DNA of 64,000 bases. Source: Metaphire vulgaris (taxonomy: Eukaryota > Annelida > Clitellata > Crassiclitellata > Megascolecidae). The notes under the pieces are model-generated. The model was given only the letters and a program-made list of their open reading frames with translations, made no database searches and was not told the origin of the DNA. Shown here one piece after another: positions 51,169 to 60,609 of this stretch. The translations under genes were made by a program, and so were the position numbers. The DNA lies in NCBI GenBank assembly GCA_018105865.1, contig CM030832.1:19845519-19909518 (forward strand), given 5' to 3'. The number at the start of each line of letters is the position of its first letter. Position 1 is the stretch's first letter.

Positions 51169-52560
51169 ATGGAAAAATTACCCACTGAAGTAACCGATGA
51201 AGAAAAATTAAAATTAACCGAGGTACTGCTTCGCTACCGTAGCGTATTCTCAATGAATGATACTGATTTGGGATGCACTGATTTGATAAAACATTGTATA
51301 ACAACGACTGATAATATACCGATTCGACAACCCCTTAGGAGACACCCTAGCGCATATTTAGACGCAATTGACGAGCACACTGACCTGTTGTTAAGACAGG
51401 ACGTCATACGGCCATCTCAGAGTGAATGGGCGTCAAATGTAGTGTTAGTAAAGAAAAAAGACGAAAAATTAAGATTTTGCATCGATTATCGCGCTCTTAA
51501 CGCGAAAACTAGATATGATAGCTATCCAGTCCCTTTAACTAAAGTCTGCCTGGATTCGCTAGGGGGCAGTAACTGGTTTAGCGTCTGTGATCTCCGTTCT
51601 GGATTCCATCAAATTCCAATAAAGGAATCAGACAGTCACCTGACTGCTTTTAGAACAAGAAAAGGCCTTTTTGAATTTAAGCGAACACCCATGGGATTAC
51701 GCAACTCCGCCATCACGTGCTGTCGCTCAATGAGTTTTCTTCTTAGAGGGATGGACTAGATGGGTTCTTTGGCCTACTTGGATGACGTCATTATCTTTGC
51801 ACCCGAACCCCTGACCCATATTGAAAGGCTAGCAGAAGTGTTCGAACGAGTAGAACAAGCCGGTCTTAAGTTTCGTATTGATAAATGCAAGATAATGCAA
51901 AAGAAGCTAATATTTCTGGGCCACTCTATCTCGGCTCAAGGGATTTCCCCGGAACCAGAGAAGATGCTAAAAATAAAACAGTGGCCGATACCAAGGAGGT
52001 TAAAAGAGGCACGAGCATTCATAGGAATTTGCGCGTATTACAAGTCATTAATAGAAAAATTTTCTGTCCTGGCTGCGCCTTTAACTGATCTAACACGCAA
52101 AGGGCAACCGTTTGTATGGAGCGCCGAATGTCAGTCGGCGTTCGAAAAATTAAAAATGGCACTCACATCTGAACCAATTGTGGCGATGCCAAATGATTAT
52201 GATCTCTTCATTTTGGATGTTGACGCTAGCGATTTTGCTTTAGGCGGCGTTTTAAGTCAGGTTCAATCAGGACAAGAAAAAGTCGTAGCTTATTATAGTT
52301 ATAAGCTTACCCCCACCGAGCGAAATTATTCGACGACTCGAAGAGAATTTTTCGCCTTAGTCCAGGCCGTTAAGCATTTTAAACATCACCTTTTAGGAAG
52401 ACCGTTTGAGATCCGAACAGATCACATGGCCCTCAAGTACATATTTAAAGCCCCAGAATTATATGGTCAATATACGAGGTGGATAGATTTTTTATCCCAA
52501 TTTAATTTTGTTGTTTCATACCGTAGAGGTTCTTTACATGGAAATTCTGATGAATTGAGT
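51169..52560 (+). pseudogene. gypsy-4 reverse transcriptase and RNase H
   Basis: 196 open residues, then TAG at 51757, then 337 more. RT: RYRSVFSMNDTDLGCTDLIK, LRQDVIRPSQSEWASNVVLV, KLRFCIDYRALNAKT, WFSVCDLRSGFHQIPI (motif A), FKRTPMGLRNSAI and LAYLDDVIIFAPEPL (YLDD, intact, 51765). FLGHSISAQGISPEPEKM and ARAFIGICAYYKSLIEKFS follow. RNase H: LFILDVDASDFALGGVLSQV (Asp), NYSTTRREFFALVQAVKHF (Glu) and EIRTDHMALKYIF (Asp), then TRWIDFLSQFNFVVSYRRGS. Except for one stop this is a nearly complete RT-RNase H, the best LTR-element pol here. Confidence 0.9.
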
Positions 52561-53159
52561 TGTCGGCCTGCCATAGATTCCGATGACAGTGTTGTAGAAA
52601 AGGGAGAGGGGCAGAGCAAGAACCAACCGTTGGGTGGTTACAAGATACGACCGAGACAAATGACTGGAAATTCCAACCGCAAGAGGCGCACAAAGTTGAC
52701 CCAGAGCCAGCGAACAAACAAAGACAGGACCAAACGGACGACGACGAGGAGACAGATACACCCACGGACATAGACAGAAACGGAGACGGAGAGACAATAC
52801 GAGAAATGCACGCAGTGAACCCAGAAGCAGAAGACAGACAGAGACTAAATGACACAGAGAAGGATGAAGAGACAGACAAAGACAAGGGTAGGGACATAGA
52901 CGAAGTCATGTTCCAAGGAGTGCACGCAGTACACCAGAAACCGATAAAAATAGACAGGTATTTCCCGACTCCTTCTGCCCGTATAATAGCTTTCCAGAAG
53001 GATGACCCAGTTTTAAGTAAAGTTAGACAGTGGTTAATAGATGGCGCCCCAGAGCCAGCGGAAATTTTATACGAAAACGCCGAATTGAAGCAATGGCATT
53101 TCCAACTAAGTCAAGCGGTAATCATCGATGATATATTGTACAGAATCAGTGCGACCTAA
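52561..53159 (+). pseudogene. gypsy-4 RNase H-integrase acidic/basic spacer
   Basis: A highly charged tract: first Arg/Thr/Lys-rich (52640-52770), then in another frame Asp/Glu/Lys-rich (117-residue frame 52806-53159: RQRLNDTEKDEETDKDKGRD), ending in the integrase N-terminal IDRYFPTPSARIIAFQKDD. The tract is rich in gacagacagagac-type short repeats, so it may have expanded by slippage. Confidence 0.6.
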
Positions 53160-54463
53160 GTTAAACAATTGGTCATACCGAAAGCCCTCCAAAATGAATT
53201 CTTGACCTTGACACACTCAAACCCAGCCACCCTGGCCCATTTGGGAGTGAGACGCACCCGTCTAGCAATTCGTAGCCGAAGATATTTCGTTGGCTGGTCA
53301 AAGTACACAGAACTGTTCGTGAAAAATTGTGAGAAATGTCGTCGGTACATTCGGGAACCCCTTCCCCACCATGGACAATTACAAACACACAAATGCGGGG
53401 ACAGTTTTGAATTAATTTCAATCGATTGGACTGGCCCTCACCCCTGCACCGAGAAGGGGAATAAATAGATTTTAACCGCCTTATGTGGTTTCACCAAGTG
53501 GATAGAAGCCATTCCGATAAAATCGACAACGGCAGAGTCGGTCGCTTCCGCTTTAGTCGAATCCGTCATCGTCCGCTTTGGGCCCCGCGCCGGGTCCTTA
53601 CTGATAAAGGGGCCGCGTTTGAAAGTGCCCTGTTTAGCGAACTCTGTAGAATTTTGGGGGTGCATAGGGTCCGTACCAGCAGCTTCTGGCCACGGGCAAA
53701 TTTTGTAGAGGGGTGGCACCGTACGATGAACGGGATGCTGGGAAAATGTGTTAAAGCCAATCATCGTAATTGGGATGACGTCATTCCCCTCGTAGCCGCG
53801 GCATCTAGAGCTTCGGTCCAGGAGAGCACGGGCCAAACACCGAATGCAATGGTGCTAGGAAAAGAAAATCGAATGGCCGTGGATTTAGTATATGGTATAC
53901 CGCCGTCCGAAAAAGTGGCGACCCCTAGCGAATATGTCACAAGACTGAGAGATAATTTGGAGGCATCGTACGCCCTAGTCCGTACTAGATTAGAACGATG
54001 CGCTCAAAGGAGGGCAGATAAATATTTTCCTTCAGTAAAGCCCAAAACTTTTGTCCCCGGAGACCGCGTTTATTGGTACACGCCGCAAAAGAGGAAAGGC
54101 CTATACCCCAAGTGGCAGCTCTGCTACGAAGGCCCGTACGAAGTGATCCGGCAGACTTCACCGGTAAATGTAGAAATACGGAAATTAGACGCCAGAGGGC
54201 GAGTTTTTATAACCCACATTGACAAGTTAAAGAAATGCCGAGAAGACGATGCAGCAGGATTAGAGGAGAGCCAGGACGAAAGAGATAATGATGCGGGAGA
54301 AACGGGAGACGCTGAGATTGAAGAAAGACAGAGAGAAGATTTAAACGAAGACATGGAAAGTGCACCGAATGACCCGTTGGACCCAAACCCTGAACCAGAA
54401 TTTAACCCAGACCAAGGGAACCGGCCCAAGAGATTAATTAAGACCCCGATACGATATATGTGA
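53160..54463 (+). pseudogene. gypsy-4 integrase
   Basis: Zinc domain THSNPATLAHLGVRRTRLAI ... CEKCRRYIREPLP (HHCC, 53215-53360). Core: SFELISIDWTGPHPC (first Asp, 53425), stop at 53466, then RVLTDKGAAFESALFSELCR (second Asp, 53590) and FWPRANFVEGWHRTMNGMLG (Glu, 53710). C-terminal: KYFPSVKPKTFVPGDRVYWY, KWQLCYEGPYEVIRQTSPVN, FITHIDKLKKCRED and a long acidic tail to RPKRLIKTPIRYM. The last 326 codons are open. Confidence 0.85.
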
Positions 54464-54940
54464 AAATAACGGAAAGGATACAGAATATTTAGGCGTGCAC
54501 TGTATATAAAATTAAGATAGCAACGCCTTAGGCCTACTGCAATGTGCTCTACATTATCTACAGACTGTACAACAAGCGGTTCAGGAAAGAAAAGTGTCAT
54601 TTCGGTCCAGCCAATCACGGCGACCCGCTGCTCACTATTTTTAGATCGACGTAAAACCTCGTATAGCACCAGTTCCAATACAGTAGGCTATCAATAGATT
54701 TCTAATACAGAAGGTTATCAATCGATGGTACTTAAAATATATCCGAAAAATTGAAAACAGCGAAGATTAAGCTCCCTTAAGTTTAAGTTCAGTGCAAGAG
54801 TGAATACCTAGGGTGTATGGCCATTGCGGGCCTTGCTTGCAAGAACCATGGACAACAAAAGGAAGTGGGCAGCTTACTATACGTCAGGGGCATTGAGAAA
54901 TACAGTGTTTGCCTATAGTCACGTAATTGTGGCTTTTTTC
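54464..54940. other. Unassigned stretch after gypsy-4
   Basis: No LTR match to 47.8-48.4 kb. Only a direct repeat catcaata(g)atttctaatacagaaggttatcaat is visible near 54690-54725. Confidence 0.35.
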
Positions 54941-55207
54941 GGCGGGGCGGGCGTAATATTGACCAGAATCGGCGGGGCGGGGCGGATGAAAAGGCTGGCG
55001 TGTATCGGCGGGGCGTACGGATTATGTAGTAGATTCGGCGGGGCGGATCAGCTTGGCGTATGGAAAAGCGGGTGGGTGTATTTTTGGCGGGTGTGCAATA
55101 TTTGTTTGATTTAGCGGGTTTGTGTGGGGGAGGCGATCGGATGAAAAGGCTAGTGTTGAAGGGGGTCCAAATATTCACTAATTCGGCAAGTTGATCCGCC
55201 CCGCCTC
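54941..55207. mobile_element. GC-rich foldback (GGCGGGGCGGATCA)
   Basis: tcggcggggcgg occurs at least five times (54943, 54971, 55008, 55034). The block ggcggggcggatcagcttgg at 55034 is inverted at 55187-55206 (gcaagttgatccgccccgcc). It looks like a non-coding foldback element. No duplication of flanks is evident. Confidence 0.55.
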
Positions 55208-55360
55208 AACCAAATGAATAACCCGCTCGCCCCGCCGATCGACGCCAGCCCCTCCCCGCCTTTCGACATCCTTCCGGTTTCTCTCTACCGCGTCTCCATT
55301 CCCAGAACGGAAGAACGCGTTCAACCGGTCCGAAGTCCAAAGCCGGAAAGACCCTGTTTC

Positions 55361-55362
55361 CG

Positions 55363-55393
<31 letters not shown>
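55361..55393. repeat. (CT)n microsatellite
   Basis: About 16 CT units. Frames across it are not genes. Confidence 0.9.
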
Positions 55394-55397
<4 letters not shown>

Positions 55398-55576
55398 CCA
55401 GCTTCCCGCTTGCAGTTCTGGCCCCGCCCAGGTCAAGCTGGGTCAGCGCCTCAACCTGAGCATGACCAGTCTCTTGCCAGCCTCTACGGCTGCAAAAAAT
55501 TTCCTCAGCCAGGCTGAGGGCAATAAGTGATGCAAGCAAATAAGTAAGTATATGCGCAAACCGTGACGGTACGTCA

Positions 55577-55647
<71 letters not shown>

Positions 55648-55668
55648 ATAATAATAATAATAATAATT
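55577..55668. repeat. (ACT)n(AAT)n microsatellite
   Basis: About 23 ACT units then about 7 AAT units. Possibly a LINE 3' tail like the others here, but no LINE sequence is recognisable beside it. Confidence 0.9.
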
Positions 55669-55723
55669 CCTGGGTAGAATACGCAGCAGAGTTACAAACA
55701 GGTTCGAGGCACTAAAGAAGGTA

Positions 55724-55983
55724 CATTGACGTAACGAGGGGTGGTGGCACTTTGTTGACAGTCTCTCGGGCCTTGGGCGAGGGGGTCCCTTAGAGGGGTT
55801 TGGTTTAGGGTCAAGGTTAGGGTTAACCCTAAAACTAAACCCTAGAAACGACGTGGCATTGGCTTTTTTGCTTGTCAACACTAAGAACGTGGACGACGGC
55901 CTTTTTTCCTTGTCAGCCCCAAACTGTGGGGCCCCATATCAAGGATGCCGCCCCGGGCCCTCAAAAGTCACGCTACGCCACTG
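55724..55983. mobile_element. hAT MITE with GCTACGCCACTG end
   Basis: Left CATTGACGTAACGAGGGG (decayed) and right complement CAGTGGCGTAGCGTGACTT. Flanks AGAAGGTA (55716-55723) and ACAAGGTA (55984-55991), 7 of 8. It contains a telomere-like palindrome (aggttagggttaaccctaaa, 55817-55836) and the gcttttttgcttgtcaacac motif at 55862 and gccttttttccttgtcag at 55899. Confidence 0.75.
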
Positions 55984-56149
55984 ACAAGGTACAAGATAAA
56001 ACGCCTGAGTTTCTGTAAAGTATAGCTTTATACTTTAAAAGAGCTTTGTTATCGATAAGCAGTTCAGTGTCAAGCGTGTCGATATAGATCGAGTGTCTAT
56101 CAATGACTGACTATCTCTACTGCTGCTAAAACCTCTCTAAAACCACGAA

Positions 56150-56255
56150 CTACAGACTATATGGATTTACCTAGATTGAGCGCTCGTGCATAAGCTGGTG
56201 CACTGCGCTAAGCTTTCGGGCAGCGCTATAGAAATTTTTGTTTACTTACTTAATT
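56150..56255 (+). mobile_element. LINE/SINE 3' tail with (TTAC)n
   Basis: gcgctatagaaatttttgtttacttacttaa, the plus-strand equivalent of LINE-C-type ends, just left of the hAT MITE, whose target duplication lies after the tail. Confidence 0.5.
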
Positions 56256-56263
56256 CGTATAAC

Positions 56264-56583
56264 CAGTGGCGTCATTTCACACTTTTCTTGGGGAAGGGGG
56301 CGAGAAAATTTTTTGAGAAATTTTCAATTTTCTCAATTTTTTGCGATTTTTCGACCTGACGAGTTTGAGTTTGCAAAAAAAGTTGACGACCTTTTTTTTC
56401 CTTATCAGTCCTTTTTTACGATTAGTTACTTCAGATAGCTCGACATCAAGCACATAACACAAACATGCCCCCAATCCAAATGACGTCCCTGTTTTTTGCA
56501 CATTAATACATTATAAATTAATATTTTCATTTCCTTGGAGGGGGCGTGATCCCCCCTCCCCAGCCCTCCAAATGACGCCTCTG
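56264..56583. mobile_element. hAT MITE (CAGTGGCGTCATTT ends)
   Basis: Ends CAGTGGCGTCATTT and the complement of CAGAGGCGTCATTT. Perfect 8-bp target duplication CGTATAAC (56256-56263 and 56584-56591). It is 320 bp and non-coding, with G-runs, and carries gacgacctttttttt near 56383 followed by a cttatcag variant of the shared motif. Confidence 0.9.
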
Positions 56584-56591
56584 CGTATAAC

Positions 56592-57040
56592 TAAGAATTT
56601 ATCATCTTTCAGATCTGGTCTTAGAGCAAACTTGTTTGACTTTACTAATGCCCCATAGATTGCTCCTTCGCTGTTCTTACTAGGAATGTGAGCTCGTAAA
56701 TTTCAGGAAAAGTAGCGGTACTTTTCCGAAATAATTCCAGAAAAGTTGATTATTATGGTCAACAAATTTTTGCAATTTTTATTTATATTTGGTGAAACTG
56801 ATAGATTTTTTTTGAACACAAATATTTTAAATTCGTTGATCAATAATGCCTTCGCAACATAACCCCTACAGAAGGATTTAATGACAAGACATGAGAAAAA
56901 GAAAGTCCATTTTCGTTTGTATACGTCGACCAGTGGAAGGGCGCCTGCGTCTCCGCATAACGCAGGCGCGTCCATTGTCCCCGCCCTGAGTTGGACCTTG
57001 GACCCGGCATTGATTCGTTGATCGGCGCTCTTGGCTTATC
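56592..57040. other. Unassigned stretch
   Basis: AT-rich up to 56880, then GC-rich. It includes the inverted pair gcgcctgcgtctccgc / gcataacgcaggcgcg near 56940-56972. No supported ORF. Confidence 0.4.
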
Positions 57041-57044
57041 CGGG

Positions 57045-57110
57045 CGCCGATTATACTATAAGACCCCGTGTTTTGCCTCAGTCGGGACTGGCGCACGTTC
57101 AGTCACTCAG
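57045..57110 (+). promoter_or_regulatory. TATA-like promoter candidate upstream of the hairpin array
   Basis: gattatactataagaccccg (57049) with a TATA-like core in GC-rich surroundings. About 25-40 bp downstream lies ggactggcgcacgttcagtc, which could be a start. It precedes the repeat array in the plus direction. Activity is unproven. Confidence 0.35.
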
Positions 57111-57276
57111 ACGACCAGCTGAAAAAGTCAGGGTCTGATGCTGGGCGTCCGCTGGTCACCCTCTGATCCGAGCATCGGAAGGTTCTAGGGCGACCCGCGG
57201 CTTGGGGGCCTGCAGGCTCAAAGTGTGACTGTCCTTGAGCATTCCAATGGGTCGAATTTGTGGGCCAACAAAAAGG

Positions 57277-57328
<52 letters not shown>

Positions 57329-58180
57329 GTTCATTCTCTCTCTCTCTCTTTCTCTTCTCTTTCTCTTGAGGGGGACCTGCTGAAAAGCCGAGAGGATCAT
57401 GATTCGCTCTCTTTCTCTTGACGGGGACCTGCTGAAAAAGCCGGGCTCGTCGCTCTCTTTCTCTTGACTGGGGACCTGCAAAAAAAGCCGGGCTCGTCGC
57501 TCTCTTTCTCTTGACGGGGACCTGCTGAAAAAGCCGGGTATCGTATTCTCTCTTTCTCTTGACAGGGACCTGCTGAAAAAGCCGGGCTCGTCGCCTCCCT
57601 TCTTTGCAGCAAAACAGCCTTTAAACAGGCAAGAGTTAACAAAAAGCCCGATGGATTTGGCTGGTTGCCTCCGCAGAAAGCAATCCATCTATGTCGATGG
57701 GGACCTGCTGGAAAAGCCGGACTCGTCGCCTCCTCTTCTTTGCTCATATACAGGCAAACGCCCGCTGAAATTTTTGCTTCGCCAGTGTGTATTTTCTATA
57801 TTGACGAGGACCCGCTGGAAAAGTTGGACTCGTCGTCTGCTCTTTCTGAGAAATCTGTGACTTGCTGGATGCCTTAATGGAGAGATTGTTAGATTAGCTG
57901 AATCATCATTATAGTGCATGTGTTTTGCATTTGATTAACTCGTCCAAATTATCTTTTGCATGAATAACTGTATAATCTAAAACGTTAACGTAAACTGCGG
58001 CCGTCATATTGCATGTATTTGTCGTTTGCGCGTTAAGACAGTATTAATCATCATAATGATCGCCGTCGTTCTGATTATCTCTATACAGATGGGGACCTGC
58101 TGCAAGAGAAAGCCGGCCTCGTCAGTGTGTATTGTCGATGTCGACGGGGACCTGCTGAAAAGCCGGACCTGTCGCCTTTT
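57110..58180 (+). repeat. Array of hairpin-like GGGGACCTGCTGAAAAAGCC units
   Basis: At least nine copies with GGGGACC (or variants) at 57371, 57423, 57470, 57516, 57564, 57699, 57806, 58091 and 58146, and a weaker one near 57112. Each can fold: GACG...CGTC outer pairing and CCTGCT/AGCCGG around a GAAAA loop. Spacing of the first five is 52, 47, 46 and 48 bp, so no coding frame is kept. Between them lie ctctctttctctt runs. The minus-strand 156-residue frame is a by-product. Confidence 0.75.
57280..57325. repeat. (TC)n microsatellite
   Basis: Run of about 23 TC units leading into the hairpin-unit array, in which shorter tctctctt tracts recur. Confidence 0.9.
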
Positions 58181-59039
58181 CTTTCTCTTGTCTTCTCCTT
58201 CTTTGTTAGCCTTTTCCGCGCTTGCGTTGATTCGTCAGGAGTGTCTGCTCCGTTGGTTAAACTTTTGATTAACAGTAATCATTGATGTCGAGATATTGAC
58301 TAAACAGTTATATCTAATAAGATCATTATCAAATAACTCTAGTAGGGATCATAATTGTAATGGATTGATCAACGCATGTGTGTATGTGTGTGTGTGCAAT
58401 AAAATATTAATCACGTCTGACATGTCTTGTTTCCCTTCAGGATGGAGGGTAGTACAGGGCCGAACTGGATGGCGGCCCCACGAGCCTTGCTCCCAATTAA
58501 CTCAGAGAGGAATTAATTTTAAAATTCACCGTCCTCGTGGCGTTTCGGGAGAAGGATCAACCGTAATCAGGGGAATCATCTCTCGGCCTCATTGAAACAA
58601 ACCCCCTCCTGACCAGTGTTAAATTATTAACATTATTATTATTTATATTATTCTGCTTATTATTTATTATTTATTATTATTTATTAATATTAATACTATT
58701 TATTATTTTTTATCATTATTACTATTTATTTGTTCATTTGTTGGGCATTTGTTGACAACTCACAACTGCCAGGATTATAATATAATATATAATATAACAA
58801 GGTTTAAAGTAGGGACTGCTCTGTGTGAGAACCACTGTAGGATTGCAATGCTATATATCATGTTTGATGGACATGCACGCGGCGCTTCCAGTTGCATTTT
58901 CCGAAAATTTCAGGAAATTTCCGGAATACTTCTGGGCATTCTACTTCTACTGAAAAGTTACAAACCTAGTTCTGACTGATTTTCCGGATTGACCTTGCTT
59001 TAATTCTATTTGTATGATACCCTGGGCATTATGATAGTT
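58181..59039. other. Unassigned stretch with splice-acceptor-like site
   Basis: cttgtttcccttcaggatgg at 58427-58446 looks like a polypyrimidine tract plus CAG, and is followed by a 170-bp GC-balanced block up to 58615 that could be a terminal exon of a transcript. After that the sequence is AT-rich (tattattatttatt). No ORF of note. Confidence 0.35.
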
Positions 59040-59205
59040 ATTGTTATTGTTTATGACAATTTATATAGCGCCGTAACATAGCATGGGCCAAAGTCAAGGG
59101 TGCTTTACAAGGAACGTGGAAACGAGATATTAAATAAATAAGTTTTTAGTTTGTTCGCAAACTCTCCAAAGGAACGTTTCGTATGCAATCTGTGTGTGTC
59201 AAGAA
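59040..59205 (-). mobile_element. LINE 3' end (minus)
   Basis: tatagcgccgtaacatagca, gccaaagtcaagggtgcttt, then on the minus strand a NVPLESLRTNLKTYLFN-like C-terminus. Same type of end as at 14950 and 31256. Confidence 0.6.
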
Positions 59206-60323
59206 CTGAATGTCAGAATCTAGAAAGCTTGATTGCGGTGTCCCACAAGGCTCTGTTTTAGGACCTCTTCTTTTTACACTCTACACTGCCCCTCTCAGTC
59301 ACCTTCTCACCATGCAAAATGCTGCTTATCATTTGTACGCAGACGATACCCAAATTTTCCTGAGTTTCGACCAACCATCTACCTTACCATCTCTGGAACG
59401 TCTGTCAAGCATTCTGGCTTCTGTGCACACTTGGATGAATAAAAACAAACTCCTCCTAAATCCAGGAAAAACCCAATTTCTACTGATAGGAACACCACCT
59501 CAGCTTAAGAAGATTGACTTGTCATCAACATGTCTTTCCTTTGGCACTTCACCGATTCATCCCTCTCAGTCTGCTCGAAATCTTGGAGTTATTTTTGATA
59601 ATCACCTCTCATTCTCAGAACACATTGCCTTCGTCTGCCGTTCTGCTCACTATAACATACGAGATGCAAGGAGGATTAGACACCTCATCCCTTCCTCTGC
59701 GCTTATTCCTCTGGCCAACTCTTTGGTATCGAGTCGCCTCGACTACTGCAATTCACTGTATACTGGTATTTCAAAATCCGACTTAAACCGCCTGCAAAGG
59801 ATTCAAAATTCATTAGCCAGGGCTATCACTGGAACTGCCAAATATGAGCACATCACACCGATCCTAAAATCACTTCATTGGCTACCTGTCAAACAAAGAA
59901 TTGAATTCAAGATAAGTCTCATTGTGCATAAGACGCTCCACACAAATCAGCCAATGTATCTCCGATCGTTACTGACTGCTCAAGACAACCAGCACTCAAC
60001 GAGGTCATCTGATGCTACTACTCTTTACATACCCTATAGCAGGACTACTACTGGAAAACGTGCTTTTTCTGTCGCCGGACCCAGACTTTGGAATTCTCTG
60101 CCGGTACAGGTCCGCCAAACTGATTGTCTTACTACCTTCAGGTCTAGACTTAAAACACATCTATTCCTGACTGCATATCCGCCTTAACCTGGAATCTGGA
60201 AGTACGGACTGACCTTTGGATTACAACCGCGATTCACCACGGACAATGATTCACGACTACGATTATTCACTGAAGCGACCATCGACTGGTGCAGATGTAC
60301 TACTACAATGGCGCTAAAGAAGT

Positions 60324-60356
<33 letters not shown>

Positions 60357-60358
60357 TT
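59206..60358 (+). mobile_element. LINE-B, 5'-truncated, with (CTA)n tail
   Basis: Open ORF end 59210-60187, 3' UTR to 60322 and a (CTA)n tail at 60323-60355. Its last part is repeated on the minus strand at 23123-23515. The retained open frame suggests a recent insertion. Confidence 0.88.
59210..60187 (+). CDS. LINE-B reverse transcriptase, C-terminal 325 residues
   Basis: An uninterrupted frame that begins in RT motif [21 protein letters not shown] (the Met used by the track is not the real start, as the ORF is 5'-truncated). Then [14 protein letters not shown] (catalytic YADD, residues 40-50), [120 protein letters not shown] and [15 protein letters not shown] with a proper stop. This is a textbook CR1/L2-type C-terminus. 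It lacks the endonuclease and RT fingers, so it cannot act alone. Confidence 0.9.
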   Translation: MSESRKLDCGVPQGSVLGPLLFTLYTAPLSHLLTMQNAAYHLYADDTQIFLSFDQPSTLPSLERLSSILASVHTWMNKNKLLLNPGKTQFLLIGTPPQLKKIDLSSTCLSFGTSPIHPSQSARNLGVIFDNHLSFSEHIAFVCRSAHYNIRDARRIRHLIPSSALIPLANSLVSSRLDYCNSLYTGISKSDLNRLQRIQNSLARAITGTAKYEHITPILKSLHWLPVKQRIEFKISLIVHKTLHTNQPMYLRSLLTAQDNQHSTRSSDATTLYIPYSRTTTGKRAFSVAGPRLWNSLPVQVRQTDCLTTFRSRLKTHLFLTAYPP

Positions 60359-60606
60359 TATATCTAAATTAAGAGTAAATTAGACTCTATGGTTTGGACG
60401 TACATATAGCCGAGATAAGTGGGATATATGTAGACGTAACCTAACAAATGCCTAATGATATTATTTGTTCGTCTTTTCTTTGTCGTTTATTATAACAGTA
60501 AGTAAAAACGATCTATTAAGTTAACACGAACCGATAATAAAACATACATTTAAATCCAGATCGTCCCGTATGGTTTAAGAAGTCGAAGCGTGCTGCGTTT
60601 CACATA
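60359..60606. other. Unassigned flank of LINE-B
   Basis: AT-rich, no motif. Contains attaagttaacacgaaccg and tttatatctaaattaagagt. It ends at the TTA target of the next element. Confidence 0.4.
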
Positions 60607-60609
60607 TTA

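Larger units (their letters stand above)
47821..54463 (+). mobile_element. gypsy-4: long Ty3/gypsy-like element, 3' LTR not found
   Basis: Gag, protease, RT, RNase H and integrase lie in order from 48717 to 54463. A 5' regulatory part with TATA-like catataagagag (47928) precedes, and ttggtaccagaagtgatttt at 48397 could be the primer site. I could not find the 5' sequence repeated after 54463, so a 3' LTR is absent or lost. The lineage differs from gypsy-1/2/3 (YLDD active site, different gag, R/D-rich extension). Confidence 0.75.

Noticed and set aside
57218..57747. Minus-strand peptides with repeated GFFSRSPSRERER
   Set aside because: Repeat spacing of 46-52 bp is not a multiple of three, so no frame is maintained; this is non-coding repeat.
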